In this document: piece by piece, positions 8,340 through 22,760 of the stretch
How positions within the stretch are numbered: position 1 is the first letter of the stretch
Layout: the number at the start of each line of letters is the position of its first letter
From: CALAED01 sp036378315
GTDB lineage: Bacteria; Actinomycetota; Actinomycetes; Streptosporangiales; Streptosporangiaceae
Length of the DNA stretch: 64,000 nt
Assembly (NCBI GenBank): GCA_036378315.1
Contig: DASUWU010000078.1
Coordinates: 1-64,000 of the forward strand
Reading direction: 5' to 3'
Made by a program: the position numbers and the translations under genes
The notes under the pieces: model-generated
What the model was told of the DNA's origin: nothing
What the model saw: the letters and a program-made list of their open reading frames with translations, nothing else
Database searches by the model: none

Positions 8340-8352
8340 CGAATCTCATTCG
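8340..8352. promoter_or_regulatory. Palindrome CGAAT-N3-ATTCG, candidate operator upstream of ectA
   Basis: A perfect 5+5-bp inverted repeat about 135 nt upstream of the ectA start codon, close to an AT-rich patch (TAGGTTAAT on the minus strand) that could hold a -10. The binding protein is unknown. Confidence 0.4.
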
Positions 8353-8384
8353 ACGGCGGGCGAGGCCACCCTGTCGCCGATGTT

Positions 8385-8395
8385 TGCATCATGCA
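8385..8395. promoter_or_regulatory. Palindrome TGCAT-C-ATGCA upstream of ectA
   Basis: A perfect 11-nt palindrome about 180 nt upstream of the ectA start, 32 nt from the CGAAT palindrome. It could be a second operator or chance. Confidence 0.35.
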
Positions 8396-8587
8396 TCCGT
8401 GGGTACACAAGGCGGTTTTCCCCGATCTCTAGCCTGCTGTGGTCGTACGAGAGGCCGCTCCCCGCCCCAAAACAGCGTGGTGACGTGGGAAGACGAACCC
8501 CTGCCCGGAAGGCAGGTCGGGGGGTGCGCGGTGGCGAGCGAAGGTTCGGTTCGGCGCCCCAGGTCCGTGGACCAGAGGTTCGACAAG

Positions 8588-8603
8588 TGTGAGATAGACC
8601 ACA
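8588..8603. promoter_or_regulatory. CRP/FNR-type inverted repeat TGTGA-N6-CCACA
   Basis: Matches the TGTGA-N6-TCACA pattern bound by CRP-family regulators except for one base. It lies about 380 nt upstream of ectA and about 200 nt past the end of the oxidoreductase gene, so its target is unclear. Confidence 0.35.
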
Positions 8604-8806
8604 TCATGTCGGTACGGCACGCTAAGACATCAACGCGGATTTTGTGCCCTGATTCGTGCTGTAACGCACCGTACGCCAGCTACACCCCTTCTGCCTTGCT
8701 TGCGCTATTGCCGGCTAACCCGGCCACAAACCGCGGCGCGACAGAAGGGACCCGAAAGCTGCCATGCCCATGACCGAATAGCGGGCTGGCTTGACCCTGA
8801 CGAGGG

Positions 8807-10927
8807 CTACTCGGCCCTCTGCTTGACCGACTTGATCAGGAGCTGGGCCACGTCCACGACCTCCAGCGACTCCTTGGCCGCCCCCGCGTTCTTCTTCTCG
8901 TTGATCGCGTCGCCCAGCATGACGAGACAGAACGGGCAGGCGGTGGACACCGTGTCCGGGTCGGTCCCCAGCGCCTCCTCCACCCGCTCGGTGTTGATGC
9001 GCTTGCCGATACGCTCTTCCATCCACATCCGCGCGCCGCCCGCGCCGCAGCAGAAGCCGCGGTCCTTGCACCGGTGCATCTCTCGCGTGGACACGCCGGG
9101 CACCGTGGCGAGGATCTCCCGTGGTTGCCGGTAGACCTTGTTGTGCCGGCTGAGGAAGCACGGGTCGTGGTAGGTGATGTTCTCCTCGATCGGGGTGACC
9201 GGGGTGAGCCGCCCCTCATCCACCAGCCTGGCCAGCAACTGGGTGTGATGGATGACCTCGTAGTGCCCGCCGATCTGCGGGTACTCCCTGGACAGCGTGT
9301 TGAAGCAGTGCGGACACGAGGCGACGATCTTCCGGACGCCCGCGGCGTTCAGCGTCTCGACGTTCTGCTGCGCCAGCATCTGGTAGACGAACTCCATGCC
9401 GAGCCGCCGCGCCGGGTCGCCGCTGCAGGCCTCCATCGGGCCGAGCACGGCGAAGGAGACGCCGGCGATGTGCAGCAGCTCGGCGATCGCCTTGGTCGTC
9501 CGCTTCGCCCGGTCCTCGAGCGCGCCGGCGCAGCCCACCCAGAACAGGTACTCCACGTCATCGGGCATCGTGTCCTCGACGACGGGGACCTCGAAGTCCA
9601 GCTCGGTGATCCAGTCGGCCCGCTTGTCCTCGGACATCCCCCACGGGTTGCCCTTGTTCTCGAGGTTCTTGAGCATCGTCCCCGCCTCGGACGGGAAGCT
9701 CGACTCGATCATCACCTGGTACCGGCGCATGTCCAGGATGTGGTCGATGTGCTCGATGTCCACCGGGCACTGCTCGACGCAGGCACCGCAGTTGGTGCAC
9801 GACCACAGCACGTCCGGGTGGATCACGCCGCCGTCCTCTTCCGTGCCGACCAGCGGGCGCTCGGCCTCCGCCAGCACGGCGGCCGGCAGCTTCTCGCGCG
9901 CCTCGTCCGAGCCGGCCAGGATGTACGGGGCCTTGGCGAGCGCGTGGTCGCGCAGGTCGGTGATCACCATCTTCGGGGACAGCGGCTTGCCGGTGTTCCA
10001 CGCCGGGCACTGCGACTGGCACCGCCCGCACTCCGTGCAGGTGGCGAAGTCCAGGAAGCCCTTCCATGTGAAGTCCTCGACCTTGCCGCGACCGAAGACG
10101 TCCTCGTCCGGGTCGGCCTCCTCGAAGTCGAGGACCTTGCCGTTGCTCCTCATCGGCTGCGCCGGGCCGAGCCCGTCCGGGCGGCGCTTGAACATGACGT
10201 TGAGCGGCGCCAGGAAGATGTGCAGGTGCTTGGAGTTCAGCACGATCACCAGGAACGCCAGCATGACGCCGATGTGCAGCAGCAGCCCGACCGACTCGAT
10301 CCACTCGTTGGCGTCGTGGCCCAGACCGTCGAGCAGGTTCCCGACCGCGTGCGAGCCGAACGCCGCGCCGCCGTACGGGAAGTTGCCGGTGGCCACGCCG
10401 GCGCCGCGGAACAGGAACATCGTCCAGATGACGTTGAAGATCATGAAGAGGATGAGCCACGCGCCCCCGAGGTGCGACCCCTTGAAGCGCGATTCGCGGC
10501 CCCGGCGCGCGGGCGAGTTCACGATCCGGATGACGGCGAAGGCGATCAGGCCGGCCAGCGCGGCCACCGCGATGAAGTCCTGCAGGAAACCGAGGACGGG
10601 CGACCGGCCGATCAGCGGGATGTGGAAGTCGAGGCCGAAAATCAGCGCCCCGTACGCCTCGATATAGACCGTGAGCAGGATGAAGAACGCCCACATCACG
10701 AAGAAGTGCGCCAGGCCGGGCACGGTCCACCTGAGCAGCCTGCGCTGGCCGAGCACCTCGACGACCTGGCCACGGACGTCCTCGCCCACGTCCTCGCGCG
10801 CCGTGGCCAGCCGCTCCGGATCGGGCTGGCCGCTGCGCGCCAGCCGGTAGAGGAACAGCACCCGCCGCCCGGCGATCGCAAGCGCGATCACCGTCGCGAC
10901 CAGCCCAATGATCAACCTGATGACCAC
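8807..10927 (-). CDS. Membrane-bound Fe-S oxidoreductase (FadF/heterodisulfide-reductase-like)
   Basis: About 706 aa. GTG at 10927 is preferred because AAGGA lies 7 nt upstream and the protein then begins at the first membrane helix (VIRLIIGLVATVIALAIAG). Order: several N-terminal membrane helices (to about 235) resembling nitrate-reductase-gamma-type heme b subunits, two 4Fe-4S clusters (CTECGRCQSQCP and CTNCGACVEQCP), then two CCG cysteine-rich domains (CPHCFNTL, CCGAGGARMW). Homologues probably pass electrons from flavoproteins or acyl-CoA oxidation to quinones; the donor here is unknown. It stands alone, with 147 nt to the 5-oxoprolinase gene. Confidence 0.88.
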   Translation of the reverse strand: MVIRLIIGLVATVIALAIAGRRVLFLYRLARSGQPDPERLATAREDVGEDVRGQVVEVLGQRRLLRWTVPGLAHFFVMWAFFILLTVYIEAYGALIFGLDFHIPLIGRSPVLGFLQDFIAVAALAGLIAFAVIRIVNSPARRGRESRFKGSHLGGAWLILFMIFNVIWTMFLFRGAGVATGNFPYGGAAFGSHAVGNLLDGLGHDANEWIESVGLLLHIGVMLAFLVIVLNSKHLHIFLAPLNVMFKRRPDGLGPAQPMRSNGKVLDFEEADPDEDVFGRGKVEDFTWKGFLDFATCTECGRCQSQCPAWNTGKPLSPKMVITDLRDHALAKAPYILAGSDEAREKLPAAVLAEAERPLVGTEEDGGVIHPDVLWSCTNCGACVEQCPVDIEHIDHILDMRRYQVMIESSFPSEAGTMLKNLENKGNPWGMSEDKRADWITELDFEVPVVEDTMPDDVEYLFWVGCAGALEDRAKRTTKAIAELLHIAGVSFAVLGPMEACSGDPARRLGMEFVYQMLAQQNVETLNAAGVRKIVASCPHCFNTLSREYPQIGGHYEVIHHTQLLARLVDEGRLTPVTPIEENITYHDPCFLSRHNKVYRQPREILATVPGVSTREMHRCKDRGFCCGAGGARMWMEERIGKRINTERVEEALGTDPDTVSTACPFCLVMLGDAINEKKNAGAAKESLEVVDVAQLLIKSVKQRAE

Positions 10928-11074
10928 GGCTCCGTCCTTCCGGTACGCAGGTACGGCCATATCGGTGCGGCCACGCCGGTACGGCGGTTGGCATGCCAGC
11001 GTAGGCCCATCTCGGCACGTCGCGCCGCACCGGGCGGGTCGCATCGCGCCGACCGAATCCTACTCGGGAGTAGC

Positions 11075-14706
<3,632 letters not shown>

Positions 14707-14710
<4 letters not shown>

Positions 14711-15489
14711 CGGTCATGCTCCTTCGGCTCTTGGTCGGGCCTTCCCTGGATCGCGGCGAGGATGAGCCGCTCGGCGTCGTCGAGGTAGGTGGCCAGCTCG
14801 GCCCGCGCGTCCTCCGACCTGCCGTCCACGATGAGCGCGTGCAGCGAGCGGTTGCGCGACACGTAGGGGGCGTGCAGCTCCGCCGGGTCGGGGAAGGCGA
14901 GGAACCCCAGGCGCACCTCGGTCATGAGGCGGCGGAAGACCTCGTCGATCCGCGGGCTCCGGAGCGCGCCCACGATCCGCTCGTGGAACCGCAGGTTGAG
15001 GGTGCCGACCTCCTTCCAGCGGCCGGCCGTCGCGGCCCGTTCGGCGGCGGTGACCAGGCCGCCGATCGCGTCGACGTCCAGCTCGTGCCCGGGGCGGCCG
15101 GCGGCGGTCAGCTCGACGGCGGTCAGCTCGAACATCCGGCGCAGCCGGTAGATGTCGGTGACGTCGTCCGCGGTCAGCCACCGCACCGTGACCCCGCGGT
15201 GCGCCTCGTACGCCAGCAGATGCTCGCCGGTCAGCGTGCGGAAGGCCTCGCGGACCGTGTTGCGGGACACCTGCAGCGCCTTGGACAGCGCGGCCTCGGG
15301 CAGCGCCGTGCCCGGCGCGAACCGGCCCTCGAAGATGTTCTCCCTGATCACGTCGGCGGCCCGCTCGGCGGCCGTGGGCAGCGGCTCGAGCGCCGGCAGC
15401 CCGGCGAGCCCGTCATGCGGGTCCGCGCCTTCGTGCCGACCGGAACCGTACGACGGCGCGGAGCCGGTATGTCCGGAAGGGTTGACCAT
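14707..15489 (-). CDS. GntR-family regulator with FCD domain
   Basis: 260 aa from ATG 15489. Residues about 1-35 are a Gly/Ser-rich leader. A winged helix-turn-helix follows (FAPGTALPEAALSKALQVSR, then NTVREAFRTLTGEHLL), then an all-helical FCD ligand-binding domain with RRMFELTAVELTAA and LNLRFHERIV. It overlaps the downstream 5-oxoprolinase gene by 4 nt and probably controls it and itself in response to a small acid (inference from family and context). The start site has only a weak GGGT-type ribosome site, and an internal start is possible. Confidence 0.88.
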
Positions 15490-15525
15490 CGTAGACCCGT
15501 GCCCAACACTCGTATTCAACGCTGC

Positions 15526-15536
15526 TTGTTCAACAA
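15526..15536. promoter_or_regulatory. Palindrome TTGTT-C-AACAA, candidate GntR operator
   Basis: A perfect 11-nt palindrome 37 nt upstream of the GntR start, in the divergent gap shared with the large membrane gene at 15715. GntR/FCD proteins often bind such AT-rich palindromes at their own promoters. Confidence 0.5.
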
Positions 15537-15714
15537 TCGACTGTAGAACTGATCCCCGCCTCACCATAGACGGCCCACTGACGATTGGGAAACGGAATGT
15601 TCCTCCCAACGAGGCCAATGGGGCCTGCGCGGTCCGCGTCCGCCTGGTTAGTCGACCGGCCGGCACGGGGCACGATGCGGCTCGGTGGGGCCGGGCGTGG
15701 GTTCGTGGTCTGAG

Positions 15715-18615
15715 ATGGGCACGGGCGACGCCGCGACACCAGCGCACTGGACGAACGCCTTCCTCCGGCTGGTCGCCGGCCTTGTCGCCCGGCCGCGCCT
15801 GGGCGACCGGCGGCTCCCGCTGATCTGGCTGACCGGCGAGCACGGCACCGCCGTACTCGACATGCTGGCCGACCTGCTCGGCAGCCCGGCCAGATACCGG
15901 GTGCCGCACGTCCGGCTGACCGCGCCCCCCGAGAGCGCGCCCCCCGAGAGCGGGCCGTCCGAGAGCGTGCCGTCCGAGAGTGAGATCAGGCCGCTGCTCG
16001 ACCGGCTCTGCCGGAAGCTGTCCAGGCCGACGTTCGGCACCCGCCGGCTGTGGTTCCGCCGGTACGTGCTTGCCGCCTGGCTGCTCGACCAGGACCTGTC
16101 GGCCCTGCACCACGACGAAGTCCCGGGCGAGCTCGCCCGGCTGCTCCGCGACCGCGCGCGGCCGCGGCGCGGGCCCGGCCATGCCGACCACGGCAGGCGC
16201 GGCGAGCTGTCGGCCGACGGCCTGTTCGGCGCGTTCGCCGCGGTGTCGTGGCTGCTCAGTCGCCTGGTGCCGCAGGTGGTGTTCCGCGTCGCCGTCTCCG
16301 GCAGGGTGCCGGGCGTCGGCCGCCGGTACCGATGGTTCATGCGCCAGCAGTACCTCGCGCCCGCGCAGTCGGGCACCTTCCTCTGCTTCGCCGAACGGCT
16401 CACCATCGGCGGCAGGGACGACGAGCCGCTCGACCAGATCAACAAGCTGCTGCTCCACGCCTTCCTCGAGGATCTGCGGCAGGCCTACCTCAGGCGCCCG
16501 TGGCGGGTGCAAAGCCGGCGGCGCACCGCGTACCCGATCGTGCTCATCGACGGCGTCGCGCCGGGCAACGCGCGGCACGCGCTGCTACGTCTCGTCGCCG
16601 ACGTCCGCGACGAGACCGGCCGGGACGACCCGCTGCTGCTCGTCGGCGCGGACGGGCGGGGGTCGCGCGAGGTGACCCCGGCTGGCGGCGGCGCGGCGGC
16701 GCCGCCCCGTGAGGTTCACCCCGCCGAGCTCGCATCGGTGTTCGACGAGTGGGCGAAGGCGCTGCCGAGGAGGCGCGGGGCGCGCGGCCGGGGCGCCTGG
16801 ATCTGGTCGGTCGCCGTCCCCGCCGCCTCCCAGGATCCCGCCCGCCACGACCGTGAGCAGGACGACCGCGAGCAGGACGACCGCGAGCAGGACGACCGTG
16901 AGGACAGCGCCGAGGGGCCGCCGAGCTTCGTTCCGCCGAAGCCACCGTGGTTCGCCCGGCGTACCGTCGCCGCCGCGGCCTGCCTGCTGCTCGCCGCCGC
17001 GGGCGCCGGCCTGGTCGCGATCCGGTCGAGCTGGCCGGGCTGCGCCCACTCGCCGCTCGCCGGCACGGTCTCGGTACGCGAGATCGGCGGCGAGTGCATC
17101 GGTCTCAGCGCCGACGACGCCTTCGTGTTCAACAACCAGCCCGGCCAGGAACAGCTGGTCGCCGTCCAGCGACGGATCTTCGCCCAGGACCGGCAGGTAC
17201 GGCGCCTCTGGGAGCGCAGCGGCCGGCACCGGCCGCTCGCCACTTTGGTGTACTTCGGCACGCTGACCGGCCGCGACACCGCCACCCTCCCGGACGAGGA
17301 GGCGTACGTGGCCGAACGGGAGGAGCTCGAGGGCCTGGCGATGGCCCAGTACGGGGGAATCCAGACGTCCGAGCCGGGCACGCCGCTGCTGCGCGTCGTG
17401 GTCGCCAACGGCGGCTTCCAGATGCGGTACGCGAGCGAAGCGGTGAAGGGGATCGTGGCGCTCGCCCGTCGCGACCCGACGGTGATCGGTGTGGTGGGTC
17501 TCGTGGAGAGCCGGACGTCGACCGGCGCGGCGCTTCGCATGCTGGACGCCGCCCACATCCCCGCGATCGCGCCGACCCTCTCCGGTGACGACATGCACGA
17601 GTACTCCCGCCGCTACCTCCAGATCGCCCCGCCGAACCGCGACCAGGCCGTCATGGTGGAGCGGTACGCGAGCACGGTGCTGCACGTGCGCGGAGTGCGG
17701 ATCTACTACACGGTGGGCGAGCGGGCCACCCTGCCCGGCGACCGCTACGTGGCCACCCTGCTCGCCGACCTGAAAGGCGCGTTCGGCCGCCGGCTCCAAC
17801 GGATCACCGCGTTCGATGAGGGCGCCGACCTGAGCGGCGAGTGCGGCTACCGCGGGATGGTGTTCTTCGCGGGGCGCTGGTCGGAGTTCGCCAGTTTCCT
17901 GCGCCGGCTGTCGCTGGCGTGCCCCGACGACCCCCCGGCCCACCTGGTGGCGGACGACTCGGTCAACCGTTACATGGCCAACCCCACGGCACGCCGGGCC
18001 GCCCCGGACAACATCCCGCTCACGTACGTGTCGAAGGGCGCCCTGGCCACCTGCGCCGCCCTCCGGGAGCGCGCCGTCGGCGAGGACTCGGCGCGCCAGT
18101 TCCTCGACCTGGTGCGGAAGGCCGACCTGCTCGCTCCGCCGCGCTGCGACCCTGCGCACGGCGACCGGCCCGTCGGCGAGCGCGTGGGGCTGGCGTACGA
18201 CTCGGCCATGATCATGGTGCTGGCGGTGCAGGAGCTCGCCGCCCGGCCGGGCCCCGATGTGGCGCGGCATTCCCGCCCGCGGTCCATCACGCCGCAGAAG
18301 GTGTACGACGAGATCATCCGGGAGAATGCCAGGAAGCCGTTCGCCGGCATAACAGGGGACGTCAGCTTCGACGGGTACGGCCAGCCGGTCAACAAGATGA
18401 TCTTCTTCGTTCGGGCGAAGAACATCCGCGACGCCGGCGCGCCGCCCGCCGTCGTGTTCCAGTGCGGGATCGCGCGGCACGGAGCGCCGGCCACGATCGC
18501 CACCTCATCCACCCAGGCCACCTCTTCCGCGCAAGCCACCTCTTCCGCGCTGGACACAACGCCCGCCTCCTCAGGCACGGCAATCGCCCCCTCCACCACG
18601 TGCCGGCGGCCGTAG
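15715..18615 (+). CDS. Membrane protein: degenerate P-loop-like domain, TM helix, periplasmic-binding domain
   Basis: 966 aa from ATG 15715 (GTG 15685 is possible; neither has a strong ribosome site). Residues 1-400 are cytosolic by prediction. IWLTGEHGTAVLDMLADLL (37-55) looks like a Walker A strand-loop-helix without the Lys, PIVLIDG (274-280) like Walker B, and PLLLVGADG (306-314) like a sensor strand. One TM helix follows at about 415-437. Residues about 505-920 resemble a family-1/6 leucine-binding-type periplasmic protein, including AAHIPAIAPTLSGDDM and RYLQIAPPNRDQAVM. Three short repeat arrays lie in linkers. It may sense an external ligand across the membrane; function is unknown. 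Confidence 0.75.
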   Translation: MGTGDAATPAHWTNAFLRLVAGLVARPRLGDRRLPLIWLTGEHGTAVLDMLADLLGSPARYRVPHVRLTAPPESAPPESGPSESVPSESEIRPLLDRLCRKLSRPTFGTRRLWFRRYVLAAWLLDQDLSALHHDEVPGELARLLRDRARPRRGPGHADHGRRGELSADGLFGAFAAVSWLLSRLVPQVVFRVAVSGRVPGVGRRYRWFMRQQYLAPAQSGTFLCFAERLTIGGRDDEPLDQINKLLLHAFLEDLRQAYLRRPWRVQSRRRTAYPIVLIDGVAPGNARHALLRLVADVRDETGRDDPLLLVGADGRGSREVTPAGGGAAAPPREVHPAELASVFDEWAKALPRRRGARGRGAWIWSVAVPAASQDPARHDREQDDREQDDREQDDREDSAEGPPSFVPPKPPWFARRTVAAAACLLLAAAGAGLVAIRSSWPGCAHSPLAGTVSVREIGGECIGLSADDAFVFNNQPGQEQLVAVQRRIFAQDRQVRRLWERSGRHRPLATLVYFGTLTGRDTATLPDEEAYVAEREELEGLAMAQYGGIQTSEPGTPLLRVVVANGGFQMRYASEAVKGIVALARRDPTVIGVVGLVESRTSTGAALRMLDAAHIPAIAPTLSGDDMHEYSRRYLQIAPPNRDQAVMVERYASTVLHVRGVRIYYTVGERATLPGDRYVATLLADLKGAFGRRLQRITAFDEGADLSGECGYRGMVFFAGRWSEFASFLRRLSLACPDDPPAHLVADDSVNRYMANPTARRAAPDNIPLTYVSKGALATCAALRERAVGEDSARQFLDLVRKADLLAPPRCDPAHGDRPVGERVGLAYDSAMIMVLAVQELAARPGPDVARHSRPRSITPQKVYDEIIRENARKPFAGITGDVSFDGYGQPVNKMIFFVRAKNIRDAGAPPAVVFQCGIARHGAPATIATSSTQATSSAQATSSALDTTPASSGTAIAPSTTCRRP
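15925..15984. repeat. Four 15-nt tandem repeats (PPESA/PSESV linker)
   Basis: Units at 15925, 15940, 15955 and 15970 code for PPESA, PPESG, PSESV and PSESE, an acidic linker within the N-terminal domain of the large membrane protein. Confidence 0.9.
16849..16902. repeat. 15-nt tandem repeats (DREQD linker)
   Basis: About 3.6 copies of GACCGCGAGCAGGAC code for a charged DREQD-repeat linker just before the single membrane helix of the same protein. Confidence 0.9.
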
Positions 18616-18705
18616 CCCGGCGGCCACCCGGCTCCGATCGCCCGAAACCGGGCCATGGCGGGAACAAACTCCGGTGGCGTCCACGTTCGATCTAGTGGCA
18701 GCAAA

Positions 18706-18726
18706 GTTGAGTGAGTTAGACTCAAG
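18706..18726. promoter_or_regulatory. HAIR operator (HspR-binding inverted repeat)
   Basis: GTTGAGT-N7-ACTCAAG matches the HAIR consensus CTTGAGT-N7-ACTCAAG at all but the first base. It ends 4 nt before the dnaK -35 hexamer. HspR, encoded as the fourth gene of this operon, would bind here and repress, with DnaK as co-repressor as known in other actinomycetes. Confidence 0.92.
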
Positions 18727-18730
18727 TCAT

Positions 18731-18759
18731 TTGACAGTGTCGCTGGCGGGGGCTAGCGT
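18731..18759 (+). promoter_or_regulatory. Promoter of the dnaK operon
   Basis: A perfect -35 TTGACA (18731-18736), a 17-nt spacer and -10 TAGCGT (18754-18759). It lies about 105 nt upstream of the dnaK ATG and directly downstream of the HAIR operator, as expected for a vegetative-sigma promoter blocked by HspR. Confidence 0.82.
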
Positions 18760-18864
18760 GCGCGAGCACGCCGCGACATGCGACGACACGTCAACTGACG
18801 ACCTACAGACACCACATCGACCCACAGAACACATCGACTGACACACATCGACGGAGGACGACTA

Positions 18865-20723
<1,859 letters not shown>

Positions 20724-20727
<4 letters not shown>

Positions 20728-21464
20728 GCCGAGCCTCCGAGGAGCACCAGGGGCCGGTCGTCCGCGACAAGCGGCGCATCGATCCCGAGACCGGCGAGGT
20801 CAGGGTGCCGCCAGAGGAGACGCCTGCGCAGGCACCCACCTCCGACGCCGGGAGCGGTACCGGCAAGGCCGAGCCGGGCGGCGGCAAGGACGACGGCGCG
20901 GCGGCCAAGCTCCGGGCCAGACTGGACGAGCGCACCAACGACCTGCAGCGGGTCCAGGCGGAGTACGCCAACTACCGCAAGCGGGTCGAGCGCGACCGGC
21001 TGGCGGTCCGCGAGCAGGCTCTCGCCAACGTCCTGGTCGAGCTGCTGCCCGTGCTCGACGACATCGGCCGGGCCCGCGACCACGGTGAGCTGACCGGCGG
21101 CTTCAAGTCGGTCGGCGAGGCGCTCGAGGCCAAGCTCGCCAAGCTCGGCCTCGAGCGGTACGGCGAGAAGGGCGAGCCCTTCGACCCGACCGTGCACGAG
21201 GCGTTGCTGCACTCGTACTCCAGCGACGTCGGCGAGCCGACCTGCGTGGAGATCCTGCAACCCGGCTACCGGGTCGGCGGGCGCGTGCTGCGCGCGGCGC
21301 GGGTCGCGGTGGCCGAGCCGGGCGAGCCGGGCGAGGCGGCGGAGCAGGCGCAGGGCGGCGATGCCGGCGCCGATGCTGCGTCCGCCGCCGGTGCCGAGCA
21401 GCGCGAGACCGGCGAATCTGGCGGTTCCGGTGGACCGCGCGAAGAAAGCGAAGAGAGAGACTGA
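20724..21464 (+). CDS. grpE: Nucleotide exchange factor GrpE
   Basis: 246 aa. Releases ADP from DnaK. GTG at 20724 overlaps the dnaK stop (GTGA), giving translational coupling. The central part is typical: a long coiled coil (LDERTNDLQRVQAEYANYRKR near residue 70-90), then LLPVLDDIGRARDHGELTGGF and the beta domain FDPTVHEALLHSYSS and VLRAARVAVAEP. The N-terminus is disordered, and the C-terminal 50 residues are a Gly/Ala/Glu-rich low-complexity tail (GEPGEPGEAAEQ). Confidence 0.96.
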
Positions 21465-21571
21465 AATCCGCGGGCGGTCGCGGTTCGCGCCGCCGGACGT
21501 ACGGCAGCGGCCGCGGCCACGACCCGGCCGCCCGCGGCGACCGATATGAGATGTAGTGGCGGGGAGGCGCG

Positions 21572-22735
21572 TTGAGCACCAAGGACTACGTGGAAAAGGA
21601 CTACTACAAAGTCCTCGGTGTCTCGAAGACGGCCAAGCAGGACGAGATCAAGAAGTCCTACCGCAAGCTGGCCAGGAAGTACCACCCCGACGCCAACAAG
21701 GGTGACGCCGAGGCGGGCGAGCGCTTCAAGGAGATCTCCGAGGCGTACGACGTGCTCTCGGACGAAAAGCGCCGCAAGGAGTACGACGAGGCGCGCCGCC
21801 TGTTCGGCAGCGGCGGTTTCCGCACGCAGCCTGGCGGCGGTTTCGGGTTCGACCTCGGCGACCTGTTCGGCGGCGGCACTCCCGGCCAGCCGGGCACCGC
21901 AACCGGCGACCGCCTCGGCGACCTGTTCGGCGGGCTCTTCAACCGCGGCAGGCAGCAGACGGGCCGCCGGCCACGGCGGGGCGCCGACGTCGAGTCCGAG
22001 GTGACACTGTCGTTCGCCGAGTCGCTCGACGGCATCACGGTGCCGCTGCGGCTGACCAGCGAGGCGGCCTGCCAGGCCTGCCGGGGCACCGGTGCGAAGG
22101 CCGGCACGGTGCCGCGCGTGTGCCCGAACTGTGAGGGCACCGGCCACGAGAGCCGCAACCTCGGCGGCTTCTCGCTGTCCGAGCCGTGCCGCGAGTGCCG
22201 GGGCCGCGGGCTGGTGGTCGACGACCCGTGCCCGACCTGCCACGGCAGCGGCCGGGCGCCGAGCACCCGTACCATCCAGGCCCGCATCCCGGCCGGCGTC
22301 CGCGACGGGCAGCGCATCCGGCTCAAGGGCAAGGGCGCGCCCGGCGAGCAGGGCGGCCCGGCCGGCGACCTGTACGTGATCGTGCACGTGACGCCGCACA
22401 AGGTGTTCGCGCGCAGCGGTGACAACCTGACGCTCACCGTGCCCGTGACGTTCGCCGAGGCGGCGCTGGGCGCGGAGATCAAAGTGCCGACGCATCGCGG
22501 GCAGCCGGTGACGCTGCGCATCCCGGAAGGCACCCCGAACGGGCGGACGTTCCGGGTCCGCGGCCGCGGCGCGACCCGCCGCGACGGCACCAAGGGCGAC
22601 CTGCTGGTCACCGTCGACGTCCAGGTGCCGCAGAAGCTCGACGCCCCGACCCGCGACGCCCTCGAGAAGCTGCGCGCCTCGGGCGGCGGCGACGACCTGC
22701 GCGCCGAGTTGCTCCAGGTGGCTCGGGAGGACTGA
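21572..22735 (+). CDS. dnaJ: Co-chaperone DnaJ (DnaJ1-type)
   Basis: 387 aa. Stimulates the DnaK ATPase and delivers clients. The J domain has YRKLARKYHPDANKGD with the HPD triad. A Gly/Phe-rich segment with two DLFGG stretches follows. Four zinc-binding repeats are intact (CQACRGTG, CPNCEGTG, CRECRGRG, CPTCHGSG), then the C-terminal substrate-binding domains. The start is a TTG at 21572, 5 nt after GGGGAGG; no better ATG exists in frame. A 107-nt gap from grpE shows no terminator. Confidence 0.96.
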   Translation: MSTKDYVEKDYYKVLGVSKTAKQDEIKKSYRKLARKYHPDANKGDAEAGERFKEISEAYDVLSDEKRRKEYDEARRLFGSGGFRTQPGGGFGFDLGDLFGGGTPGQPGTATGDRLGDLFGGLFNRGRQQTGRRPRRGADVESEVTLSFAESLDGITVPLRLTSEAACQACRGTGAKAGTVPRVCPNCEGTGHESRNLGGFSLSEPCRECRGRGLVVDDPCPTCHGSGRAPSTRTIQARIPAGVRDGQRIRLKGKGAPGEQGGPAGDLYVIVHVTPHKVFARSGDNLTLTVPVTFAEAALGAEIKVPTHRGQPVTLRIPEGTPNGRTFRVRGRGATRRDGTKGDLLVTVDVQVPQKLDAPTRDALEKLRASGGGDDLRAELLQVARED

Positions 22736-22760
22736 GGCTTGGGGGTTGAGCGGAGGCACC

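Larger units (their letters stand above)
8208..8806. promoter_or_regulatory. 599-nt non-coding region upstream of ectA
   Basis: No convincing gene is present; the open frame on the plus strand has no family resemblance or plausible start site. It should hold the promoter of the ectoine cluster. Three palindromes stand out: CGAAT-CTC-ATTCG at 8340-8352, TGCAT-C-ATGCA at 8385-8395, and TGTGA-N6-CCACA at 8588-8603. A 6-bp hairpin CCTGCC/GGCAGG (8500-8516, no T-run) may mark the end of the oxidoreductase transcript. A precise -35/-10 could not be fixed. Confidence 0.6.

Noticed and set aside
8460..8580. Structured RNA or riboswitch in the ectoine upstream region
   Set aside because: Several GC-rich hairpins can be drawn, but none matches a known riboswitch consensus and no pairing is supported beyond chance for such GC content.
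8240..8773. 177-codon plus-strand frame upstream of ectA
   Set aside because: No ribosome site, no family pattern and a composition unlike neighbours; the region is better explained as promoter and transcript-end DNA.
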